Shown: positions 16,973 to 33,118 of the stretch, piece after piece
How positions within the stretch are numbered: the first letter of the stretch is position 1
Layout: every line of letters begins with the position of its first letter
Source of the DNA: Bryocella elongata
Lineage (GTDB): Bacteria > Acidobacteriota > Terriglobia > Terriglobales > Acidobacteriaceae
Assembly: GCF_900108185.1 (NCBI RefSeq)
Contig: NZ_FNVA01000006.1
Span: 186,001 to 250,000, forward strand
Length of the DNA: 64,000 nt
Direction: 5' to 3'
Made by a program: the position numbers and the translations under genes
The notes under the pieces: model-generated
What the model saw: the letters and a program-made list of their open reading frames with translations, nothing else
What the model was told of the DNA's origin: nothing
Databases searched by the model: none

Positions 16973-17488
16973 ATGCCCGAGATCACCGACACCGCAAAAG
17001 TCTCACGACTCGCCAAGACCGTCCTTATGGCCGCGATGGCCTTCTTCTTCACCCTCGTCGTCTTCAACAACATCACAGACTTCGATTCGAACTATCAGTT
17101 CGTCCACCATGTGCTGTCGATGGATTCAACCTTCCCCGGCAATCACGGCATGTGGCGAGCCCTGCACCCGATCGCGCTCCACATCGCCTTCTATGTCGGC
17201 ATCATCTGTTACGAAGCTCTGAACATGGTGCTCTGCTGGTGGGCGGCCGCCGCGATGTTCTCAGAGCGAAGCGCGACTCCGGCAGCCTTCGTCCGCTCCA
17301 AGCGGATCGCCATCGCCGCGCTTACCGCAGGCATGCTCCTCTGGCTCGTCGCCTTCCTCGAGATCGGCGCAGAATGGTTCCTCATGTGGCAGTCGCACAC
17401 GTGGAACGGCCAGGAAGCCGCCTTCCGCATGATCACCATCGAGGGCATTCTGCTGCTCGTCATGCTCTTGCCCGAGTCCGGCGAGTAG
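16973..17488 (+). CDS. DUF2165 small integral membrane protein
   Basis: 171 residues with four predicted membrane helices. FNNITDFDSNYQFVHHVLSMD and the HTWNGQEAAFRM segment are typical of DUF2165. Function is unknown. It starts 15 bp after the cytochrome c gene, with CAGGAG upstream, so the pair is likely one operon and the two may form a membrane redox unit. Confidence 0.83.
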   Translation: MPEITDTAKVSRLAKTVLMAAMAFFFTLVVFNNITDFDSNYQFVHHVLSMDSTFPGNHGMWRALHPIALHIAFYVGIICYEALNMVLCWWAAAAMFSERSATPAAFVRSKRIAIAALTAGMLLWLVAFLEIGAEWFLMWQSHTWNGQEAAFRMITIEGILLLVMLLPESGE

Positions 17489-17525
17489 CAATCTCGAATG
17501 ACGCGGCATGGCTCCTTTTGTTGTC

Positions 17526-17540
17526 ATTCCCGAAGGGAAT
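17526..17540. repeat. CCCGAAGGG palindrome
   Basis: ATTCCCGAAGGGAAT is a perfect 6-bp stem with a 3-base loop in the spacer before the 112-residue gene. The same core occurs at 127-139, so it is probably a small dispersed palindrome. Confidence 0.5.
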
Positions 17541-17582
17541 CTGCGTCTCGAAACAGGAACCTCAAGTAGGGAGCTACGCCCA

Positions 17583-17921
17583 ATGAACGCCTCCGAACAA
17601 ACCGAACCTCGCCTCGTGATCGTTGCCTACAAGCCAAAGCCTGGCATGGAAGCCGAACTCCTCCAACTCACCCTCGAGCATGTCCCGCTGCTGCGAAAGC
17701 TGGGCCTTGCCACGAACCGCCCGGCTCTCGCAGGCCGAGCGAAGGACGGCACCATCGTCGAGGTCTTCGAGTGGGCTCCGGGCGCCATCGCCAAAGCGCA
17801 TACGGACCCCGAGGTCGGCAAACTCTGGGTCCGCTACAACGCCGCCTGCGACTACGTTCCGCTGAACTCCGTGGCGGAGGCTTCGGACATGTTCGCCGGC
17901 TTCGTGCCCATAGACCTCTAG
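17583..17921 (+). CDS. small dimeric alpha/beta-barrel-like protein
   Basis: 112 residues. LVIVAYKPKPGMEAELLQLTLEHVPLL followed by AGRAKDGTIVEVFEW is the pattern of antibiotic-biosynthesis-monooxygenase-like (ABM) ferredoxin-fold proteins. No enzyme activity can be assigned. ATG 17583 has GGGAG about nine bases upstream; the frame to 17508 runs through a palindrome and is rejected as the start. Confidence 0.65.
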   Translation: MNASEQTEPRLVIVAYKPKPGMEAELLQLTLEHVPLLRKLGLATNRPALAGRAKDGTIVEVFEWAPGAIAKAHTDPEVGKLWVRYNAACDYVPLNSVAEASDMFAGFVPIDL

Positions 17922-17976
17922 GGAGCCTCCGGGCAGGCCCCGATCGGTCAGGGCGGGATTTCAGTCCCTCCGCAAG

Positions 17977-19233
17977 CTACCCAAACAGCGCCGCCTGCGC
18001 TGGCTCGGGATACTCCAGCACCGCCTTCTGGGGTTCCTTACGATCCATGGCAGGAGCCGTCGAGAGCATCGACGGATCGTCGACCGGCAAACGTGGCGTA
18101 AAGTATCTCTTCCTCTCGTCGGCCTTAGGATCTTTCGGGTCGCGCGTCAGGATCGCCTCCGTCACCCGCTCTGCCAGCCCATGCGTGGCGCACAGCCGCC
18201 GCACCAGCAGAGCCATCCTCTGCCGGTAGCCCGCGTCGACAAAGTCCTTCGTCGCATAGCGGCGCTCATAGTCCGGCACCAGGGCAGGGAAGTGTTCGCG
18301 AACGAAACTCAGGTAGGTAGGACGCGAACACGACTTCAAGAACAGCGGGTGGGCTCCCAGGAAGCTTGCACCCGCTGCGGCGGCAGCGCTGGCCACCTGC
18401 TCCAGCGACCGCAAGCTGTCATTGATTCCTGGAAGCAGCGGCGAGCAAAGCACGCCCGTAATCACCCCGGCCTCCCGTAACGTCTTCACCGCCGCCAGCC
18501 GAAGATCCGGCCGAGGCGCCCGTGGCTCCAGCTTCCGCGCCAGCGCCGCATCGGTGGTCGTCACCGTAATGTGTACGACCAGCGCATTCCGCTCGGCGAT
18601 CCGCACCAGCAGGTCCACATCCCGCACAATCAGGTTCGACTTCGTGACGATCCCCAGCCGCCGTCCCTGCTGCCGGGCCATCACCTCCAGGATCGACCGC
18701 GTAATGCCTACCCTGCGCTCGATCGGCTGATACGGATCCGTCGCTGTTCCCAGCGCCAGCTCCTCGTCGTGCGGAACCGACTTCAGCTCCTGCTCCAGCA
18801 GCCACGCAGCGTTCTCTTTGAGATAAATCTCCCGCTCGAACGCCAGCGCCCAGTCCTGCTGAGGAGCCTCATAGGTCCCCGGCTCAACCGGTGTAATGGG
18901 TTCGGGCCGCAGAAACTCATGGGTGTAGCGGGCGTAGCAGTACTTGCAGCCGAATTCGCAGCCCCGGTAGGGGTTGATCGTCCAGGCCTTCCACCCCATC
19001 CGCTTCGAGACCGAGTGATTCAGCAGCGACTTCGACCGCATGGAGCGAAACTCGATCAGATGCCCGTCCTCGGCATGGGTGGCCTCGGCGGCAATGCGTG
19101 CCAGCCCAGCCGGACGGGAGTCGAGGATAGGAAACAGCGTGGTAGCCGGCGCCGCAGGAGAGGTCGGCATCTCCACTGCGGCTGCGGATTCGATCTCGTG
19201 GTCTTTCGGGATTCCGATCTCGTGATTCGCCAT
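17977..19233 (-). CDS. PA0069-family radical SAM protein (SplB-like)
   Basis: 418 residues. The iron-sulfur cluster motif is CEFGCKYCY (Cys92, Cys96, Cys99). INPYRGC and the TKSNLIVRD segment match the PA0069/Rv2578c-type radical SAM family related to spore photoproduct lyase. The substrate is unknown. ATG 19233 is preceded by GAGGGCGAAGAA; the longer frame to 19635 overlaps the divergent Uma2 gene and is rejected. Confidence 0.88.
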   Translation of the reverse strand: MANHEIGIPKDHEIESAAAVEMPTSPAAPATTLFPILDSRPAGLARIAAEATHAEDGHLIEFRSMRSKSLLNHSVSKRMGWKAWTINPYRGCEFGCKYCYARYTHEFLRPEPITPVEPGTYEAPQQDWALAFEREIYLKENAAWLLEQELKSVPHDEELALGTATDPYQPIERRVGITRSILEVMARQQGRRLGIVTKSNLIVRDVDLLVRIAERNALVVHITVTTTDAALARKLEPRAPRPDLRLAAVKTLREAGVITGVLCSPLLPGINDSLRSLEQVASAAAAAGASFLGAHPLFLKSCSRPTYLSFVREHFPALVPDYERRYATKDFVDAGYRQRMALLVRRLCATHGLAERVTEAILTRDPKDPKADERKRYFTPRLPVDDPSMLSTAPAMDRKEPQKAVLEYPEPAQAALFG

Positions 19234-19424
19234 TTCTTCGCCCTCGGTGAAGTCGAATCTAGGCCCTCTGGCTGTGGGAGTCAAGGCCGAGCAGTACGTT
19301 TTTTCTTCGCCTGTGGAGGCTACCCGCGTCGCCCCCATCCCTTGTGGTTTTGCCCCTTCCCGGCGCGGGAAACGCCCACCCGAATCCCCTCGAATCGCGC
19401 CCACTTCTGGCGTAGACTGCCCCC

Positions 19425-20021
19425 ATGCAGCTGGTCGTGCCCCAGGCTTCGTCCCCGCTTCGCCTCCGCTTCGAGCAGCCCTTGAGCGACGAGGAACTTC
19501 TGCGCTTCTGCGCGAAGAACGACGATCTGCGTATCGAACGCGACGCCAATGGAGATCTGATCGTGATGTCGCCGACAGGAAGTGGAACGGGCAGCCGGAA
19601 CGCGGAATTGAACTTTCAGCTGGCCCTTTGGGCACGCCAGACGAACTCCGGCGTCGTCTTCGACTCCAGCGCCGGCTTCACGCTCCCCGACGGCTCCATG
19701 CGCAGCCCGGACGCCGCCTGGATCAGCTGGCCACGCTGGAACGCGCTCACCGAGGCCCAACGCCAGGCCTTCGCGCCCATCTGCCCGGAGTTCCTCGTCG
19801 AACTCCGCTCGCCCACCGACGACCTGCCCAAACTACAGAAGAAGATGCAGTCTTGGCTGGCCAACGGTGCCGAACTCGCCTGGCTCATCGACCCCGAGCG
19901 CAAGATAGTCGAGATCTACCGCCCCGGCAAGGCCGCCGAGGAGCAGGAAGGTCACACAGCTGCCTACGGCGAAGGTCCGGTGGGCGGCTTTGTGCTGGAG
20001 CTGGGAAGGATCTGGGGCTAA
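19425..20021 (+). CDS. Uma2 family (PD-(D/E)XK) endonuclease-like protein
   Basis: 198 residues. A DUF820/Uma2 protein: SPDAAWIS (Asp96), FLVELRSPTDDL (Glu126), Lys in KLQKKMQSWLANGAELAWLIDP, with the trailing IVEIYRPG strand. The PD-(D/E)XK catalytic residues appear to be present. These genes are abundant in cyanobacteria and some soil bacteria and their role is unclear. It lies between the radical SAM gene and rplA, a place normally held by rplK. Confidence 0.85.
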   Translation: MQLVVPQASSPLRLRFEQPLSDEELLRFCAKNDDLRIERDANGDLIVMSPTGSGTGSRNAELNFQLALWARQTNSGVVFDSSAGFTLPDGSMRSPDAAWISWPRWNALTEAQRQAFAPICPEFLVELRSPTDDLPKLQKKMQSWLANGAELAWLIDPERKIVEIYRPGKAAEEQEGHTAAYGEGPVGGFVLELGRIWG

Positions 20022-20063
20022 ACCCCTGATCCGAATACCGAAGATGGTTCAGGTCGACGATCC

Positions 20064-20121
20064 GATGGATTCGATGGATTCGATGGATTCGATGGATTCG
20101 AGGGATTCGAGGGATTCGAGG
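20064..20121. repeat. 9-bp tandem repeat (GATGGATTC)
   Basis: Four perfect copies of GATGGATTC (20064-20099) are followed by two of GAGGGATTC and a partial copy, six and a half units in all. The unit length of three codons keeps both strands open, reading (MDS)n or (IES)n, but I see no supporting gene. It is probably a slipped-strand minisatellite. Confidence 0.85.
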
Positions 20122-20152
20122 AGCCGTCCCGGGGAGCGGCGGAGCGATGGAG

Positions 20153-20485
20153 CTATGAGTCGCCAGGCTCGAGCCGCGCGTTGCGGTAGAACACGGCCCG
20201 GCAGTGGTAGCACTCCCACGGGTACCACCCGAATCGGCGCATAAGCGAGTCGATTCTTCCGCGTCGGGAATATCGGCGCGCCTCCTTTCGGCTGCACTTG
20301 CAGTGCAGTCGAACCGAAGAAGGGAACAACGTGGAGAGCAGCGCGGCAAAGAGGCCGTACCTCCGCAATGCGCGGGCGATCCGACGCGGCGCCAGCTTGC
20401 TGCCTTTCCCTTTTCGCTTGGAAACCGTCCCCAATTCTGGCCCTTCCGCCGGGTTGACGCTCCCGGCACTTGCGGATTTCGCCAT
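20153..20485 (-). CDS. small basic zinc-ribbon-like protein
   Basis: 110 residues, Arg/Lys-rich. The C-terminal part has paired cysteines, CKC (62, 64) and CYHC (92, 95), separated by RRYSRRGRIDSLMRRFGWYPW. This pattern, two Cys pairs around an RRGxxDxLLRxFxxxP segment, occurs in many short uncharacterised bacterial zinc-ribbon proteins, so the gene is probably real. Start codon context is weak (CTAGG). It diverges from rplA. A possible DNA- or RNA-binding role is inferred only from charge. Confidence 0.5.
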   Translation of the reverse strand: MAKSASAGSVNPAEGPELGTVSKRKGKGSKLAPRRIARALRRYGLFAALLSTLFPSSVRLHCKCSRKEARRYSRRGRIDSLMRRFGWYPWECYHCRAVFYRNARLEPGDS

Positions 20486-20498
20486 CCTAGTCCATACT
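20470..20498 (+). promoter_or_regulatory. possible promoter of rplA
   Basis: TTGCGG (20470-20475) and CATACT (20493-20498) are 17 bases apart, giving an acceptable sigma-70 pair about 130 bases before rplA. It overlaps the start of the divergent zinc-ribbon gene. A promoter is expected here because rplK does not precede rplA. Confidence 0.3.
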
Positions 20499-20630
20499 TA
20501 GAGGGTTGTCTGCGCATTTTGCGTCGGCACAGTCGAAACCACGCCCATGCGGAACACCGCATGACCTTCCGGCGGAACCCAGAATTGGGAGCCGATCCGG
20601 AAAACACGGGGTGGAAGACGAGGTTGAAAG

Positions 20631-21344
20631 ATGGCTCGTAAGCTTACCAAGAATGTTGCGAAGGCCCGTGCGCTCGTGGAAACACGCCCCTACACGTTGG
20701 GCGATGCGATTCCCCTGCTGCAGCAGGTCAAGTTTGCCAAGTTCGATGAGACGGTCGATCTGACCCTCCGCCTTGGCGTTGATACCCGTCACGCTGACCA
20801 GATGGTCCGTGGCACGGTGGTTCTTCCTCATGGTCTCGGCGGCAAGTCGAAGATCGTGGCAGTCATCACCTCCGGCGACAAGCTGAAGGAAGCGGAAGCG
20901 GCCGGCGCCGAGTTCGTTGGTGGCGAGGACCTCGTTGAGAAGATCCAGAAGGAAGGTTGGACCGACTTCGACGCTCTGATCGCGACCCCCGACATGATGC
21001 GTTCCGTCGGCCGTCTGGGTAAGGTGCTCGGCCCCCGTGGCCTGATGCCGAACCCCAAGACCGGCACCGTGACGACCGATGTCGCCGGCGCCATCCGCGA
21101 GATCAAGGCCGGTAAGGTTGAGTTCCGCGCTGACAAAACTGCCCTGGTGCACGTTCCGGTTGGAAAGCTCAGCTTCCCGATCGACAAGATTGCCGAGAAC
21201 GCGATGACCGTGATCAACGCGGTCGTGAAGGCGAAGCCTTCCGCTGCCAAGGGTAAGTACGTCAAGCGCATCATCCTCAGCTCCACGATGGGTCCTGGCA
21301 TCGAGCTCGAAGCCGCCGTCGCCGAGCAGGCGAGCAAGGCGTAA
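20631..21344 (+). CDS. rplA: 50S ribosomal protein L1
   Basis: 237 residues, full length. [16 protein letters not shown] at the start and [22 protein letters not shown] in the middle are the L1 signature. L1 binds 23S rRNA in the mobile stalk and, in many bacteria, the leader of its own operon. It is preceded by GAGGTTGAAAG. The usual partner rplK is absent upstream; the gene instead follows a divergent small ORF and a Uma2 gene. A 170-bp structured spacer separates it from rplJ. Confidence 0.98.
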   Translation: MARKLTKNVAKARALVETRPYTLGDAIPLLQQVKFAKFDETVDLTLRLGVDTRHADQMVRGTVVLPHGLGGKSKIVAVITSGDKLKEAEAAGAEFVGGEDLVEKIQKEGWTDFDALIATPDMMRSVGRLGKVLGPRGLMPNPKTGTVTTDVAGAIREIKAGKVEFRADKTALVHVPVGKLSFPIDKIAENAMTVINAVVKAKPSAAKGKYVKRIILSSTMGPGIELEAAVAEQASKA

Positions 21345-21514
21345 GACTAGCTGCTGGAGGCTGGCGTTTAGCTTCCAGCCAGTGTGTTGCAGGTTTTCGG
21401 TTTGTGCTCCGATGGAGATTCCATCTCTCGAAGCGCCAAAATTAAGCTAAGAGCTAGAAGGCTGGCAGCTAAGAGCTGGCCGTAGCGAAAAGCTAGAAGC
21501 TAGAGGCTGTTTTT
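21345..21514 (+). promoter_or_regulatory. rplJ leader with hairpin and 7-bp phased repeats
   Basis: The 170-base spacer carries a short stem (GGCTGG 21359-21364 with CCAGCC 21375-21380), then a run of AAGCTAAGAGCTAGAAGG-type repeats from about 21443 to 21509. In other bacteria the rplJ leader binds the L10-L7/L12 complex for autoregulation, so a similar role is plausible. The repeat run is unusual for that purpose. Confidence 0.45.
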
Positions 21515-22048
21515 ATGGCAATCAGCAAGGCAAAGAAGAACGAGAAGGTCAAGCTGCTCGCAGCCGAGTTGTCGACCTCCACGACCGCTATCATCGGGAC
21601 CTTCAAGGGTCTCACCGCATCCAAGGACTTCGACCTCCGCAAGAAGATCCGCGCAGCCGGTGGCCAGTACCACGTGGTCAAGAACAAGCTTGCGGCCATC
21701 TCCTCCGAGGGCACCAAGGTTGAGGCCGCTCTGCAGGGCCTCAAGGGCGTCTCCGCCGTGGCTTACACGTCGGGCGATCCCGTCGCTCTCGCGAAGACGT
21801 TGTCTGACTGGGTCAAGGAAAACTCGGAGTTCACCTTCAAGCTCGGCATCGTCGACGGCAAGGTGATCACGGTTCCCGAGATCACGGCTCTGGCCAACCT
21901 GCCCGGCAAGGAAGAGCTCTTCAGCAAGCTCCTCTTCCTCATCAACTCGCCCGCGCAGCGTCTGGCGACGGTCATCAACGCCACCGGCCGCAACCTGGCC
22001 GTTGTCGTCAACCAGGCCGTCGAGCAGGGCAAGCTCCCCGCAGCCTAA
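21515..22048 (+). CDS. rplJ: 50S ribosomal protein L10
   Basis: 177 residues. AISKAKKNEKVKLLAAEL and RAAGGQYHVVKNKLA are typical. L10 forms the base of the ribosomal stalk and binds L7/L12 dimers through its C-terminal helix. It is followed after 164 bp by rplL, the usual order. Confidence 0.97.
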   Translation: MAISKAKKNEKVKLLAAELSTSTTAIIGTFKGLTASKDFDLRKKIRAAGGQYHVVKNKLAAISSEGTKVEAALQGLKGVSAVAYTSGDPVALAKTLSDWVKENSEFTFKLGIVDGKVITVPEITALANLPGKEELFSKLLFLINSPAQRLATVINATGRNLAVVVNQAVEQGKLPAA

Positions 22049-22212
22049 GCCTTCAGGTGCAGGCACACAAGTTTTGCCGCTGGGGAACAAGGGGGCGCAT
22101 GTCTGGCGCAACGGAACCCCAAGGGAACAGGCGGCAGCCAAAGGTCGAGAGATCGAACTTTGGGGAATCATCAGCAGTACGAAAACGAATTCAGTAATAC
22201 ATGGAGAACATC

Positions 22213-22587
22213 ATGGCGGATTTGCAGCAGTTGGAAGATCAGATCGTTAGCCTCAGCCTCCTCGAGGCTTCGGAGTTGGTAAAGAAGCTCGAAGAGCGCC
22301 TCGGCGTCTCGGCTGCGGCCGCGACCGTTGCGGTTGGCGGCGGCGGAGCTGCGGCTCCGGCAGCAGCCGTTGAAGAGCAGACCGAGTTCACCGTGATCCT
22401 CAAGGAGATCGGCGCGAACAAGATCAACACCATCAAGGCAGTACGCGAAGTCACCGGCCTCGGTCTCAAGGAAGCCAAGGACCTCGTTGAGGCGGCTCCC
22501 AAGCCCCTCAAGGAGAATGTCTCGAAGGACGAGGCGGCAACCGTCGCCAAGAAGTTCGACGGCATCGCGGCAGTCGAGATCAAGTAA
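22213..22587 (+). CDS. rplL: 50S ribosomal protein L7/L12
   Basis: 124 residues. It has the N-terminal dimerisation domain, an Ala/Gly hinge near [14 protein letters not shown], and the C-terminal factor-binding domain [22 protein letters not shown]. It recruits translation factors. ATG 22213 is chosen over 22201 because GGAGA at 22203-22207 is its ribosome site and the product then begins MADLQQ. The stop codon lies inside a perfect hairpin. Confidence 0.97.
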   Translation: MADLQQLEDQIVSLSLLEASELVKKLEERLGVSAAAATVAVGGGGAAAPAAAVEEQTEFTVILKEIGANKINTIKAVREVTGLGLKEAKDLVEAAPKPLKENVSKDEAATVAKKFDGIAAVEIK

Positions 22588-22610
22588 CTTCCTGCTTTGC
22601 AGGAAGTTAC
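22584..22610 (+). terminator. attenuator-like hairpin overlapping the rplL stop
   Basis: GTAACTTCCTGC (22584-22595) pairs perfectly with 22599-22610 around a TTT loop; the TAA of rplL is inside the stem. There is no U-tract, so it is more likely a partial terminator or processing site between rplL and rpoB than a full stop. Confidence 0.6.
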
Positions 22611-23396
22611 GGGCAGGCGACCGGCTTCAGCCGGCGCTGGCCGCGGAGTTCCGCGGTGCCCGAAAGACACCGGCTTGCACGCCGAGGTAATTTGCAGTAT
22701 CCTCTGTGATGGGGATAAAGCTGCAGTTGCCTCGGCGTGCAGCGCCGTTTGTTTGGAATCCTCGACATTGGCAGATTCTCCGGTTTTATAGATCTCAGGC
22801 GCAACACGCGGCGACGCGGTCGCCGACATCTTCTAGTATCTTCCGACTCATCCTGGCACTGCGAAGCAGGTTACGGAGTCGGCCATCCTGCGGTTCGAGC
22901 GGCGGGTCCGCAGGGTGAAACGTGCGACAAGCGGCAAACTTGAGGCCCCTCGGCAAGGCCTCAAAGGGCGGCGACTATCCAGCGTTTCCTTAGGGAATCA
23001 AACTTTTCAACCAGCTTCGCGCTCTCCGGGCATTCGTTCCCGCAGGGCGCTTTCGGCGTCTTCATGCACCCGCATGCATTGAGCCGCTGAACCGCCGGCA
23101 CACTACCGTCGCGCGGTCGCACGTAACTCCGCCGCCAACGATGTTGTAACAGCTTCCGCCGTGTGAAGAAAGCGGAAGCGAGTCCCAGGTTTGTACCCCG
23201 CAGAATGCTTCGCTGGGGAGCAGCACCCTGCGCCATGGGCGCGACCGTCTTCGAGGAGCGGTCGAGCTGAAAGCGGCGCGGCAATGTCCAATGAGAGGGG
23301 CCTGGCCGGCCTCTTCTCCCTTCCATCCGATGCACTTGCCATTCCCGGCGGTGCCTCGAAACGTGGAAGGCCTCGAGCCAAGTACCAGGAGAGAGA
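22588..23396 (+). other. 809-bp structured rplL-rpoB spacer
   Basis: No convincing gene is present. The spacer contains CCGGCTTCAGCCGG near 22621, a long imperfect inverted repeat (22677-22702 with 22711-22740, an arm of about 26-30 bases around an 8-base loop), and a stem TTGAGGCC/GGCCTCAA at 22940-22964. A 34-codon antisense frame (23065 to 22961) with cysteines in PCGNEC is possible but unsupported. An AGGAGAGAG ribosome site for rpoB ends the region. It probably holds an rpoB promoter or attenuator, as rplL-rpoB spacers do elsewhere. Confidence 0.5.
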
Positions 23397-27899
<4,503 letters not shown>

Positions 27900-27904
27900 C
27901 TACC

Positions 27905-27968
27905 AGCTGTTAGCCGTTAGCTCCTGGCTTCTAGCAATGCGTACAGAAGCGAAGGGCTAACGGCTCCA
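27905..27968 (+). promoter_or_regulatory. long hairpin in the rpoB-rpoC spacer
   Basis: AGCCGTTAG (27912-27920) pairs with CTAACGGCT (27957-27965) across a 36-base arm-loop region that contains CTCCTGGCTTCTAG. It is the first part of a 276-bp spacer, much longer than the few tens of bases usual between rpoB and rpoC. A role in processing or attenuation is inferred. Confidence 0.45.
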
Positions 27969-28116
27969 GCAACAAGTTCAGAACCAAGCGGCCGCGATGA
28001 GCCGGAAAGCAATCATCGCCGTACCACCTACAACTGAAGACAAAAACGCAAGAGATCCAGATGTGCGGTAAAGCGATGCGCCGAAAGTCATCGCGGGAAC
28101 ACCAACCGCAGCGCCT

Positions 28117-28150
28117 CTAGCTAAGAGCCAAGAGCTAACAGCTAAGAGCT
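28117..28150. repeat. AGCTAAG 7-bp phased repeat before rpoC
   Basis: CTAGCTAAGAGCCAAGAGCT and the following bases hold about five units of a 7-base AGCTAAG/AGAGCTA repeat, the same family as the rplJ leader repeat at 21443-21509. Confidence 0.6.
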
Positions 28151-28175
28151 TGCCTGCCGCAACGGAGACAAACAC

Positions 28176-32369
<4,194 letters not shown>

Positions 32370-32412
32370 CTCCTGGGCGGAGCGCCACACGCGCTCCGCG
32401 CCAAGACCAAAC

Positions 32413-32448
32413 AAAGAAGGGCAGGGCAAACGCCCTGCCCTTCTTTTT
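32413..32448 (+). terminator. rho-independent terminator of the rpoBC operon
   Basis: A 15-bp stem (32413-32427 with 32432-32446), an AAAC loop and a TTCTTTTT tail 44 bp after the rpoC stop. It is among the strongest terminators in the window. Confidence 0.92.
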
Positions 32449-32525
32449 GCCTACTCTCGAGGCGTTATCATCCTGGCTCTTAGCGGTGGGGAAGGGGCAG
32501 TAGCGAACTGGGAACCAACACAAAC

Positions 32526-32559
32526 ACAAAGGGCGGACTCGAGAGAGTCCGCCCTTTGT
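32526..32559. terminator. second hairpin between rpoC and the PstS-like gene
   Basis: ACAAAGGGCGGACTC (32526-32540) pairs perfectly with 32545-32559 around GAGA. It can serve the convergent PstS-like gene, whose stop is at 32681, as well as act as a backup for rpoC. The rest of the 311-bp gap shows no gene. Confidence 0.7.
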
Positions 32560-32680
32560 TGTCTCAGGGAGTGCAGCAGCTCAAACGCAGTCAGCGCGCC
32601 CTTCGCCGCTCTTTGAAGCAACTCTCAGCAAGCGTTGCTCAGCATGGCTTTCATCAGGTTGGGATCGAGGCAGGACTCCG

Positions 32681-33097
32681 CTATTTGCCGGCAAGCACCT
32701 TCGTACCTTCGTGCGGGCTTCCCTTGCCGATGTAGCCAATGGCGCCAGGTGTCTTCGCGACGTACTCGACCACAGCAGCGTCGCTGTCGAAGGACTTTGG
32801 CATCGTGGCCTGTCCCGAGAACACCAGGGAGCGCCAGCTTGCCATGAACGCTGCATCCGACTTGCCGATGTAGGCCGCCAGGAACTCGTCGTTCGCGGCG
32901 CCCGACTTCAACAGGACCGGAGTCACGTGCGATCCGCCCAGCGAAGAAGACGCCCCGGTGAAGATGTCCTTCAGGTCGCCCTTCGAGGCCTCGGAGGCCT
33001 TGACGCTGGGGTTAGCGATGATGAGCTGGGCATGAGCCTGGCTCACAAAGAACATGGCCGCGGCCACGGAGAGGAAGATCAGGAATCGCTTGTGCAT
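32681..33097 (-). CDS. PstS-like periplasmic phosphate-binding-superfamily protein (short)
   Basis: 138 residues with a signal peptide cleaved after SQAHA. IIANPSVKASEASKGDLKDIFTG and KTPGAIGYIGKG are shared with PstS-type binding proteins, but the protein is half the usual length and corresponds to one lobe. It follows the porin gene by 21 bp on the same strand. Similar short PstS-like proteins are often encoded next to porins and chemoreceptors, so a sensing or scavenging role is more likely than classic phosphate import. No pstCAB genes are nearby. Confidence 0.78.
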   Translation of the reverse strand: MHKRFLIFLSVAAAMFFVSQAHAQLIIANPSVKASEASKGDLKDIFTGASSSLGGSHVTPVLLKSGAANDEFLAAYIGKSDAAFMASWRSLVFSGQATMPKSFDSDAAVVEYVAKTPGAIGYIGKGSPHEGTKVLAGK

Positions 33098-33118
33098 TTT
33101 GATTCTCCTTTCGCGCAG

